The notes beneath the pieces are model-generated. The model worked only from the letters and a program-made list of their open reading frames with translations, searched no databases and was not told the origin of the DNA. From the NCBI RefSeq assembly GCF_004959765.1, contig NZ_SJZD01000008.1:1-64000 (forward strand): a stretch of DNA of 64,000 nt, written 5' to 3'. Shown one piece after another: positions 42,073 through 50,914 of this stretch; within the stretch, counting starts at the first letter, position 1; each line of letters starts with the position of its first letter. Both the position numbers and the translations under genes were made by a program. This stretch comes from Flavobacterium sp. H122 (lineage in GTDB: Bacteria > Bacteroidota > Bacteroidia > Flavobacteriales > Flavobacteriaceae).

Positions 42073-44922
42073 TTAATGTTCCATGTAAGCTTCGATAGGA
42101 GCACATGAACAAACTAAGTTTCTGTCACCGTACGCATCGTCAACACGACGAACAGAAGGCCAGAATTTATTATCATAAATATAATCCAACGGATACGCGG
42201 CTTTTTCTCTTGTATAAGGTAAATCCCAAGCATCAGAAGTTAACATTCCCAAAGTATGCGGCGCATTTTTTAATGGATTGTTAGGTTCTTCTGCGTTTGC
42301 TTCAGCAATTTCTTTACGGATTGAAATCATTGCATCACAAAAACGGTCTAATTCAGCTAAATCTTCAGATTCAGTTGGTTCTACCATCAAAGTTCCTGCC
42401 ACTGGGAAAGAAACCGTTGGAGCGTGGAAACCATAATCCATTAAACGTTTTGCAATATCACCAACTTCAATTCCGTTTTGTTTGAACTCACGACAATCTA
42501 AAATCATTTCGTGAGCCGCACGTCCCATTTCACCAGAATATAAAACTGGATAGTGTTCTTCTAAACGTGCTTTCATGTAGTTGGCATTTAAAATTGCATG
42601 TTCTGTAGATGAACGTAATCCTTCAGCACCTAACATAGTAATGTAGCCGTAAGAAATCAAACATACTAAAGCAGATCCGTAAGGCGCGGCAGAAATAGCA
42701 GAAATAGCGTCTTTACCACCAGTTGCCATAACCGGGTTTGTAGGTAAAAAGTCAACTAATTTTTCGTTCACACAAATTGGTCCAACACCAGGTCCGCCAC
42801 CACCGTGAGGAATAGCAAACGTTTTGTGTAAGTTTAAGTGACAAACATCGGCACCAATTGTTGCAGGATTGGTTAAGCCTACCTGAGCATTCATGTTGGC
42901 ACCGTCCATATATACCAATCCGCCGTTATCGTGTATTAATTGTGTAATTTCAATAATTGAAGATTCGTACACTCCGTGCGTTGACGGATAGGTTACCATT
43001 AAACAAGACAAATCGTCTTTGTGTTCGATAGCTCTTGCTCTTAAATCTTCCACATCGATGTTTCCTTCTGGTGTGGTTTTAGTAACGATGATTTTCATTC
43101 CTGCCATTGCTGCAGAAGCCGGATTGGTTCCGTGAGCAGATGATGGAATCAAACAAACGTTTCTGTGTCCTTCACCGCGAGAGATGTGGTACGCACGGAT
43201 TGCCATCAAACCTGCATATTCTCCCTGAGCTCCAGAGTTAGGTTGTAATGAAGTTCCTTTGAAACCGGTTACTACATTCAATTGCTGTTCTAATTTTTTC
43301 AACATGGTTAAATAACCTTGTGTCTGATCAGCCGGTGCAAATGGGTGAATGCTGTTCCAGTTTGGCATTGAAAGCGGTAACATTTCTGCAGCAGCGTTCA
43401 ATTTCATAGTACATGAACCTAAAGAAATCATAGAGTGGTTTAATGATAAATCTTTACGCTCTAATTTTTTGATATAACGCATCAACTGACTTTCCGAATG
43501 GTGATTGTTGAACACGTCGTGTTGTAAGAAAGATGAAGTTCTTACTAAGTTATTTTGAATTTGGTTTTCGTTTGCTAATTCAGAAACATGAACTGCCGAT
43601 TTGCCTGCTGCTTCAGAGAAGATAGCGATGATAGTGTTGATGTCGGCAATTGAAGTGGTTTCGTTGAATGATATCGAAACACAATCTTTATTAGGGTAGA
43701 AGAAGTTGAATTCATTTTTCTCAGCAATTGCTTTTACTTTTTCAGCATCTGCTTTTACCAAAATAGTATCGAAGAAATTCGAATTGATTTGGTTGATACC
43801 TAAAGAAGCCAATGCTTTTGCTGTAGTTACTGCCGAAGCATGAACTTTGTCAGCAATGTATTGTAGTCCTTTCGGTCCGTGATATACTGCATACATACCC
43901 GCCATAACTGCTAATAATACCTGAGCAGTACAGATGTTTGATGTTGCTTTTTCACGTTTGATGTGCTGCTCACGTGTACCCAATGCCATACGTAAAGCAC
44001 GGTTTCCGTTAACATCAACAGAAACTCCAATGATTCTTCCCGGCATCGAACGTTTGTATTCTTCTTTAGTGGCGAAGAAACCTGCATGAGGTCCGCCGAA
44101 TCCCATTGGGATACCAAAACGTTGCGTAGTACCTACAACTACGGCAGCTCCCATTTCTCCTGGAGGCGTTAATTTAGCTAATGATAAAATGTCGGCAGCA
44201 ACTGCCACTTTAATTTCATTTTCAGCTGCTTTTGCAATAAATTGAGTGTAGTCATGAACTTGGCCAAATTTTCCCGGGTATTGTAAAATAGCTCCGAAAT
44301 AATCAGCTGAAAAATCAAAAGTTTCATGATTACCAACAACCAATTCAATGTTTAGCGGAGTAGAACGGGTTTGTAAAATAGACAATGTCTGAGGTAAAAT
44401 CTCTTCTGAAACGAAAAACTTACTTACATTGTTTTTCTTTTGGTCACGCGTTCTTACGTCAAAAAGCAATGCCATTGCCTCAGCGGCCGCAGTACCTTCA
44501 TCAAGTAATGAGGCGTTTGCGATTTCCATTCCTGTTAATTCGATAATCGTAGTCTGGAAATTTAATAAGGCTTCTAAACGTCCCTGTGCAATTTCTGCCT
44601 GATACGGAGTATACGCTGTGTACCATCCCGGGTTTTCAAAAATGTTGCGTTGAATTACCGGAGGAACAACTGCCGGGTGGTATCCTAAACCAATGTATGA
44701 TTTGAATACTTTGTTTTTTGCACCTAACTGAGTGATGTGAGTTAAGTACTCATATTCAGTCATGGCAGGATCTAATTTGATATCTTCTTTTAAACGGATT
44801 CCGTCAGGGAAAGTTTCATAAAGCAATTGGCTCATGTCTTGTACGCCAATAGTTTTAAACATGTGTTGTAGGTCAGATTCTCTCGGACCAATGTGTCTTA
44901 AAGCAAATGCATCTGTTCTCAT
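42073..44922 (-). CDS. gcvP: Glycine dehydrogenase (decarboxylating), P-protein
   Basis: The 949-residue PLP-dependent P-protein of the glycine cleavage system. It decarboxylates glycine and passes the aminomethyl group to the H-protein. It is the single-chain form, with the first half (FALRHIGPRE at the N-terminus, VPPVIQRNI) and the second half (SLGSCTMKLN) joined. The PLP-binding Lys700 is in NLHKTFAIPHGGGGPG. Length matches bacterial GcvP of about 950. The gene stands alone; gcvT and gcvH are elsewhere. Confidence 0.96.
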   Translation of the reverse strand: MRTDAFALRHIGPRESDLQHMFKTIGVQDMSQLLYETFPDGIRLKEDIKLDPAMTEYEYLTHITQLGAKNKVFKSYIGLGYHPAVVPPVIQRNIFENPGWYTAYTPYQAEIAQGRLEALLNFQTTIIELTGMEIANASLLDEGTAAAEAMALLFDVRTRDQKKNNVSKFFVSEEILPQTLSILQTRSTPLNIELVVGNHETFDFSADYFGAILQYPGKFGQVHDYTQFIAKAAENEIKVAVAADILSLAKLTPPGEMGAAVVVGTTQRFGIPMGFGGPHAGFFATKEEYKRSMPGRIIGVSVDVNGNRALRMALGTREQHIKREKATSNICTAQVLLAVMAGMYAVYHGPKGLQYIADKVHASAVTTAKALASLGINQINSNFFDTILVKADAEKVKAIAEKNEFNFFYPNKDCVSISFNETTSIADINTIIAIFSEAAGKSAVHVSELANENQIQNNLVRTSSFLQHDVFNNHHSESQLMRYIKKLERKDLSLNHSMISLGSCTMKLNAAAEMLPLSMPNWNSIHPFAPADQTQGYLTMLKKLEQQLNVVTGFKGTSLQPNSGAQGEYAGLMAIRAYHISRGEGHRNVCLIPSSAHGTNPASAAMAGMKIIVTKTTPEGNIDVEDLRARAIEHKDDLSCLMVTYPSTHGVYESSIIEITQLIHDNGGLVYMDGANMNAQVGLTNPATIGADVCHLNLHKTFAIPHGGGGPGVGPICVNEKLVDFLPTNPVMATGGKDAISAISAAPYGSALVCLISYGYITMLGAEGLRSSTEHAILNANYMKARLEEHYPVLYSGEMGRAAHEMILDCREFKQNGIEVGDIAKRLMDYGFHAPTVSFPVAGTLMVEPTESEDLAELDRFCDAMISIRKEIAEANAEEPNNPLKNAPHTLGMLTSDAWDLPYTREKAAYPLDYIYDNKFWPSVRRVDDAYGDRNLVCSCAPIEAYMEH

Positions 44923-44959
44923 TCAATCAAATATATAATGTGTGTTGTTTTGAGTGCCA

Positions 44960-44967
44960 CAAAAATA
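44960..44967 (-). promoter_or_regulatory. Candidate -7 box for gcvP
   Basis: Read on the minus strand, TATTTTTG matches TAnnTTTG 37 bases before the gcvP ATG. A nearer TATATTTG at 44928-44935 is too close to the start codon. Confidence 0.3.
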
Positions 44968-45125
44968 ATGATAAATCTGAAATTTTCAGTTAAAAACAGA
45001 GCTGATTTTTATCAAATTTTGAACAAAAAATGTGATTTATTAACAGATTGATTTTCTTATAGGATATATAAAAAAACTTCCTATTTTTACTACAAATAAA
45101 CAAATAAAATTACTTTCGCTATTTT

Positions 45126-48100
45126 ATGAAACTTTTAAAATCTGTCGGGTTTTTCCTGATGTTTTTCGTTCTTTTTTCTTGTGGAAAAAAAGCAGCCGAT
45201 TTTGATTCAAATTTTGATCTTTTCAAAAATCACATTTCGGCATTTACTTCCGGGTTTGTTTCTGTCAAATCCGACATCAGAGTGCAGTTGGCATTCAATA
45301 ACCCAACCTGGAAGGTCAATCAGGAGTTAGACAGTGATTTGTTGGATATCTCACCAAGTGTCAGTGGTAAGGTGATAGCACTTTCGCCTAATACGATTGC
45401 TTTTGTTCCTAGCGAAAAATTAGATCAAAATACTTTGTATCAGGTTTCATTGAAATTGGATAAAATTACAAATGTTCCAAAGGAATTGTCAGAATTCAAC
45501 TTTTCCCTGAAAACCATCAAACAGGATTTTACGGTTACAACGGATGATATTCAATCGTCTGACAAGGAAACCTATTATTTGAATGGGACTTTGAAAACTG
45601 CCGATTTTTTAGAATTTGAAGAAGCAGAGGAATTAGTGGAATGCACTCAGGACGGGGATGATCTGAAAGTGACTTTTGACAAAGAAAACAGTTCTGAAAC
45701 CGAATTCAAATTCAGAGTGGAAGGCGTTAAACGTTTTGAGGAGGCGAGTGAAATTACACTGGAATGGGATGGTGACGGTGCCGATATTGACCGGGAAGGA
45801 AAATCCAAAATTGCTGTTCCTGCCAAAGGTGATTTTAAAGTGATGGATATAAAAATGGGGGATGAAAACAATCAGTCTATAGTGATTAATTTTTCGGATC
45901 CATTGAAAAAAGATCAGGATTTTAAAGGATTGGTTGCTATTGAAAACACTAGTGACGTGAAGTATGCAACTATGGGGAATGTGCTGAAAGTGTATTTCAA
46001 TAATCAAACACCGGTACAGTCAGAAGAGGTTGTGGAAGTACAGCCAACTGAAATAGAAACCTCTGAAAATGACACTGACGGAGAATCGATAGATTCTGCT
46101 GCCGCAGTGGTAGCAGAAGCCGCTGAATCGGTGGATACTGCTGCTGTTGCTGTAGATACAGCTGTGGCAGTAGAACCTGTTGCAGAAGAAGTTGCAGAAG
46201 AATCTTATGAAGAGGAAGAACCTGCGGAACCAGTTGCAAATGCAGTAGTGGTTTCAGGAAATAAACTGATAGAAGTATTTCAGGGGATAAAAAATATCTA
46301 CGGGGATGAAATGAGTACTAATTATTCGAAAAGAATTGATTTCGATCCGATTAATCCTGCAGTGAAATTTATTAAAAACGGAACGATTTTACCAAGTTCG
46401 AATAACCTGAAAATCAATTTCGAAGCTGCTAACCTTAAAAAGGTTGATGTTAAAATCTATAAGATTTACAAAGACAATATTCTTCAGTTTTTACAAGATA
46501 ATGAATTAAATGGTTCAAATAACCTCAAGAAGGTGAGTCAGCCGGTCGCTAAATCTACTTTGGAACTCAAGCAGAATGAATTATTGGACTATTCAAAATG
46601 GAATACCTACGCGCTTGATTTATCAAAAGTAATTACTCCTGAACCCGGCGCCATTTATCGAGTAGAATTTTCTTTCAAAAAGAAATATTCGTTGTTTAAA
46701 TGTGCTGGAGCTGTAGAAGAATCTGCTGAAAATGAAGAAGAAGAGGAAGATGAAGATGATGTGAACTACAGTGGTTCAAGCTACGACTATTATTATGAAG
46801 AAGATTATGAGTGGAGAGAAAGTCAGGATCCATGTACAGATTACTATTACTACAATACGAAAATTTCAACCAATATTCTTGCGACTGATTTAGGGGTAAT
46901 CGCCAAAAGAGGAAACAACAAATCGGTTATGATTGCCGTAAGTGATATTGTCAGTACTGATCCAGTTTCGGGAGCAACAGTTGAACTATATAATTATCAG
47001 CAACAAAAATTAGCAACAATGACTACTGATGGTGACGGTATGGCTAATTTTGATCTGAAGAAATACGCTTATTTTGCTATTGTAACCAAAGGAAAAAACA
47101 GTACGTATGTGAAGCTGGATGATGAACTGTCGTTGTCTATAAGTAATTTTGATGTTTCGGGAGAGACACTGCAAAAGGGATTAAAAGGATATATTTATGG
47201 AGAACGAGGCGTTTGGCGTCCCGGTGATTCTATCCATTTGTCATTTATCTTGAATGATAAGGCAAATAAAATCCCTGCAAATCATCCAATCAAATTCCGA
47301 TTGAATGATCCTACAGGAAAGACAATTTACCAGACTATTCAAAAAGTAAATGATTTGAATCATTATAAATTTGGATTGGTTACCCAAAGTTCGGCAATTA
47401 CCGGAAATTGGGAAGCAGTAGTGAGTGTGGGTGGTGCCCGTTTTTATAAAAGCGTAAAGATAGAGACCATCAAGCCTAATCGTTTAAAAATCAAAAACAG
47501 TTTTAACGAAAGCGTTTTGTCGGCTTCCAGAAAGAATATCAATACTGTTCAGGTATTATGGATGCATGGCGCTGTTGCGAAAGATTTAAAAACAGAAGTA
47601 CAGGCTAAATTTTCACAACAGGTAACCGCTTTCAAAGGTTATGACCAATATGTGTTTGATGATCCTACCCGTAATTTCTCTACGGAAGAAATCAATGTGT
47701 ATTCAGGAAAGGTTAATCAGGAAGGAAAAGTAAGTTTCCCTATCAATCCTTCATTACAAGGACAAGCACCCGGAATGTTGAATGCGGCTTTTATTACGAA
47801 AGTATATGAAAACGGAGGAGATGTGAGTACTGATGTTTCTTCTGTGAAGTATTCGCCGTATCCAACGTATGTGGGGATTAAAACTCCGGAGCCGAATAAA
47901 TATGGATTGCTGGAAACAGGAAAAAACAATCATTATGAGTTTGTGACTTTAGGCGAAAACGGAAGACCAAAAGCTGTTAGAGGTTTGGAAGTTAAAGTAT
48001 ACAAAATTGATTCACGCTGGTGGTGGGATGAATCTTCTGATAATTTGTCAAGCTACAGTACAGGAACATCCACAACAGCTTATAAATCATTTGTTATCAA

Positions 48101-50867
48101 TACCGACGCTTCGGGTAGAGGAAGTTTGAATTTCTCGGTTCCTGAACAGGACTGGGGACGTTATTTAATCCGTGCTATCGATCCAAATGACGGACATGCT
48201 TCAGGTCAAACGGTATTCCTAGATTACCCGTATTGGTCAGAGCGTTCAAAAAATACGGATGGAAAAGAAGCAACTATGCTTCGTTTTTCAACCGACAAAA
48301 AAGACTATACGGTTGGTGAGACCGCAAAAATTTTCTTCCCTTCGAGTGAAGGCGGACGTGCTTTGATCTCGGTAGAAAACGGTTCACGAGTGGTGAAAGC
48401 ATTTTGGGCAAAAACCAAAAAAGGAGAAACGCAGGTGGATCTTGATATCACTTCGGATATGACTCCTAATGTGTATATCAATGTAACGATGCTGCAACCG
48501 CATGCGTCAACGAAAAATGATTCGCCAATCCGCATGTATGGTATTGTACCTATCAGTGTGGTGGATAAACAAACAGTTTTGGAGCCGCAAATTTCGATGC
48601 CTGATGTATTACGTCCGGAACAAAAAGTGGCCGTTAAAGTGAGTGAGAAAAACGGTAAGGCAATGACGTACACGATTGCAGTTGTTGATGAAGGTTTACT
48701 GGATTTAACCCGTTTCAAAACGCCTAATGCCTGGGATAGTTTTTATGCCCGTGAGGCGCTGGGTGTGCGTACGTGGGATATTTACGATAATGTGATAGGC
48801 GCGTATGGCGGAAAAGTAAATCAGATTTTCAGTATTGGTGGAGATCAGGATGCCGGTGGTTCACAGGCTAAAAAAGCGAACAGGTTCAAACCTGTGGTAA
48901 TGTATTTCGGTCCGTTTAAATTAGGTAAAGGAGATTCGAAAACGCACCAGATTAAATTGCCTAAATACATCGGATCGGTTAAAACCATGGTGGTTGCCGC
49001 TGATGCCGAAAACAGTGCTTACGGTATGGCCGAGAAAGCAACACCGGTGAAAAGTCCGCTGATGGCATTGGCTTCTTTACCGAGGAAAATTTCACCTTCA
49101 GAAAAAGTGACATTGCCGGTGACTCTATTTGCAACTGAAAAACATGTTAAAAATGTAACAGTTCAAATTAAAACAAACGATAAAGTAAGACTGGCAGGCC
49201 CTGCAACACAAAAATTATATTTTGCTACGCCTGATGAAAAAATGGCTTACTTCGATTTAGTAGTAGGAGGTTCAACAGGAATAGGCAAAATTCAGGTTGT
49301 GGCTACTTCGGGTGCCGAAAAATCGGTTTATGATGTTGAAATCGACGTAACGAATCCAAATCCAGTAACTACTGCATTTGTTGATGCAACGTTAGGTTCA
49401 GGAGCAAGCAAAACAATCAGCTGGAATAGTTTCGGGGTAGCCGGAAGCAACAAAGCAATGGTGGAAATTTCATCCATTCCTACAATCGATTTCGGACGAA
49501 GACTGGATTATCTAATCCAATATCCTCATGGATGTGTGGAACAAACCACATCTTCAGTATTCCCGCAATTGTATCTGACGGATGTTATTGATTTGGATGC
49601 CAGCAGAAAACAATCGATACAACGCAATGTTACTGCAGCGATTGAAAGACTGACAAGTTTCCAATTGGCCAATGGTGGGTTCAGTTACTGGCCGGGCAGT
49701 CTGGAAGCTGATGATTGGGGAACCAGTTACGCAGGTCATTTCTTATTGGAAGCAGAGAAAAAAGGATATGCGTTGCCGGTTAGTTTTAAAAACAAATGGA
49801 TAGCCTACCAACAAAAAATGGCAAAACAATGGCGTTATGAAACACAATATCAAAATGATTTAGGTCAGGCGTATCGTTTATATACATTGGCTTTAGCAGG
49901 ATCAGCTGATCTAGCATCGATGAACCGTTTAAGAGAAACCAATAAAATTTCCAATGAAAGCAAATTGCGTTTGGCAGCTGCTTATGCAGTGGTGAAACAA
50001 AATTCAGCGGGTTTGTCTCTGTTGTCTAAAACGAATATTAACGAAAGCTACTCGCCATATTATTATTACAGCTATGGCTCAGAAGATAGAAACCGGGCTA
50101 TGACATTAGAAACTTTGGTACTGTTAGGTCAAAAACAAAGAGCATTTGCAATGGCGGTAACTTTGGCAAAAAATCTTTCTTCAGATAATTGGATGAGTAC
50201 GCAAACTACCGCTTATTCATTATATGCCATGGCTAAATTTGCGAAATTCAATGGCGGAAAAGGAATTGATATCCAATACACATCAGGTGGAAAAACAGTG
50301 AAGATTACTTCGACCAAAGCAATTGCACAGAGAAACTTGATCGTAACAGGAAAAGGCAATAAACTGACGATTAGAAATAATAAAAAGAATACGCTTTTTG
50401 TCCGTGTGATTAATAGTGGTATTTTGCCGGTAGGTCAGGAGAAAGTAATGAGCAGCAATGTGGTGGCTAAAGTTTCATTCAAAGACCGAAAAGGAAATAC
50501 GGTTAATGTGGGCAAAATCAATCAGGGGACCGAATTGATTGCTGAGGTGGTATTAACCAACCAAAAAGGTGAGTATGTACCAAATATTGCACTGACCCAA
50601 ATTTTACCATCCGGATTTGAAATTGTGAATACCCGTTTCACCGATTATGGGAATGCCACCGAAAATCTTGCCGATTATATAGATATCCGTGACGATAGGG
50701 CTAATTACTATTTCGGATTGAAATCGAGAGAAACCCGTGTGTTCAAAATGTTGATCAATGCTTCTTATTTAGGGAAGTATTATTTACCGGGTGTACAGTG
50801 TGAGGCCATGTATGACAATAGTTTCATTGCCCGAAGCAAAGGACAATGGATTGAAATTGTGAAGTAA
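45126..50867 (+). CDS. Alpha-2-macroglobulin family lipoprotein (YfhM-like)
   Basis: A giant 1913-residue lipoprotein with a lipobox at Cys19 (VLFSCGKK). It traps proteases by a conformational change and covalent linkage. The thioester motif CVEQ is at 1470-1473, followed by the alpha-helical complement-like domain (LTSFQLANGGFSYWPGS). The N-terminal MG domains are interrupted by acidic Asp/Glu- and Tyr-rich low-complexity stretches (about 300-380 and 535-570). pbpC follows 47 bases downstream with a hairpin in between, the same pairing as E. coli yfhM-pbpC, so a cell-envelope guard working with peptidoglycan repair is likely. No obvious truncation. Confidence 0.92.
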   Translation: MKLLKSVGFFLMFFVLFSCGKKAADFDSNFDLFKNHISAFTSGFVSVKSDIRVQLAFNNPTWKVNQELDSDLLDISPSVSGKVIALSPNTIAFVPSEKLDQNTLYQVSLKLDKITNVPKELSEFNFSLKTIKQDFTVTTDDIQSSDKETYYLNGTLKTADFLEFEEAEELVECTQDGDDLKVTFDKENSSETEFKFRVEGVKRFEEASEITLEWDGDGADIDREGKSKIAVPAKGDFKVMDIKMGDENNQSIVINFSDPLKKDQDFKGLVAIENTSDVKYATMGNVLKVYFNNQTPVQSEEVVEVQPTEIETSENDTDGESIDSAAAVVAEAAESVDTAAVAVDTAVAVEPVAEEVAEESYEEEEPAEPVANAVVVSGNKLIEVFQGIKNIYGDEMSTNYSKRIDFDPINPAVKFIKNGTILPSSNNLKINFEAANLKKVDVKIYKIYKDNILQFLQDNELNGSNNLKKVSQPVAKSTLELKQNELLDYSKWNTYALDLSKVITPEPGAIYRVEFSFKKKYSLFKCAGAVEESAENEEEEEDEDDVNYSGSSYDYYYEEDYEWRESQDPCTDYYYYNTKISTNILATDLGVIAKRGNNKSVMIAVSDIVSTDPVSGATVELYNYQQQKLATMTTDGDGMANFDLKKYAYFAIVTKGKNSTYVKLDDELSLSISNFDVSGETLQKGLKGYIYGERGVWRPGDSIHLSFILNDKANKIPANHPIKFRLNDPTGKTIYQTIQKVNDLNHYKFGLVTQSSAITGNWEAVVSVGGARFYKSVKIETIKPNRLKIKNSFNESVLSASRKNINTVQVLWMHGAVAKDLKTEVQAKFSQQVTAFKGYDQYVFDDPTRNFSTEEINVYSGKVNQEGKVSFPINPSLQGQAPGMLNAAFITKVYENGGDVSTDVSSVKYSPYPTYVGIKTPEPNKYGLLETGKNNHYEFVTLGENGRPKAVRGLEVKVYKIDSRWWWDESSDNLSSYSTGTSTTAYKSFVINTDASGRGSLNFSVPEQDWGRYLIRAIDPNDGHASGQTVFLDYPYWSERSKNTDGKEATMLRFSTDKKDYTVGETAKIFFPSSEGGRALISVENGSRVVKAFWAKTKKGETQVDLDITSDMTPNVYINVTMLQPHASTKNDSPIRMYGIVPISVVDKQTVLEPQISMPDVLRPEQKVAVKVSEKNGKAMTYTIAVVDEGLLDLTRFKTPNAWDSFYAREALGVRTWDIYDNVIGAYGGKVNQIFSIGGDQDAGGSQAKKANRFKPVVMYFGPFKLGKGDSKTHQIKLPKYIGSVKTMVVAADAENSAYGMAEKATPVKSPLMALASLPRKISPSEKVTLPVTLFATEKHVKNVTVQIKTNDKVRLAGPATQKLYFATPDEKMAYFDLVVGGSTGIGKIQVVATSGAEKSVYDVEIDVTNPNPVTTAFVDATLGSGASKTISWNSFGVAGSNKAMVEISSIPTIDFGRRLDYLIQYPHGCVEQTTSSVFPQLYLTDVIDLDASRKQSIQRNVTAAIERLTSFQLANGGFSYWPGSLEADDWGTSYAGHFLLEAEKKGYALPVSFKNKWIAYQQKMAKQWRYETQYQNDLGQAYRLYTLALAGSADLASMNRLRETNKISNESKLRLAAAYAVVKQNSAGLSLLSKTNINESYSPYYYYSYGSEDRNRAMTLETLVLLGQKQRAFAMAVTLAKNLSSDNWMSTQTTAYSLYAMAKFAKFNGGKGIDIQYTSGGKTVKITSTKAIAQRNLIVTGKGNKLTIRNNKKNTLFVRVINSGILPVGQEKVMSSNVVAKVSFKDRKGNTVNVGKINQGTELIAEVVLTNQKGEYVPNIALTQILPSGFEIVNTRFTDYGNATENLADYIDIRDDRANYYFGLKSRETRVFKMLINASYLGKYYLPGVQCEAMYDNSFIARSKGQWIEIVK

Positions 50868-50880
50868 AGTTTTTAGATAT

Positions 50881-50904
50881 CTGACAGGTTTTAGGACCTG
50901 TCAG
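50881..50904 (+). terminator. Hairpin of the CCTGACAGG family between A2M and pbpC
   Basis: CTGACAGGT (50881-50889) pairs with ACCTGTCAG (50896-50904) around TTTAGG, with a T-run after. It ends 10 bases before the pbpC ATG. It probably attenuates rather than fully separates transcription of the pair. Confidence 0.55.
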
Positions 50905-50914
50905 TTTTTATGAT

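Noticed and set aside
44928..44935. TATATTTG box next to the gcvP start
   Set aside because: It lies only 5 bases from the ATG, too close for a transcription start with a usable leader.
45633..46239. Several open frames opposite the alpha-2-macroglobulin gene
   Set aside because: They are shadows of the acidic low-complexity region of the main gene.
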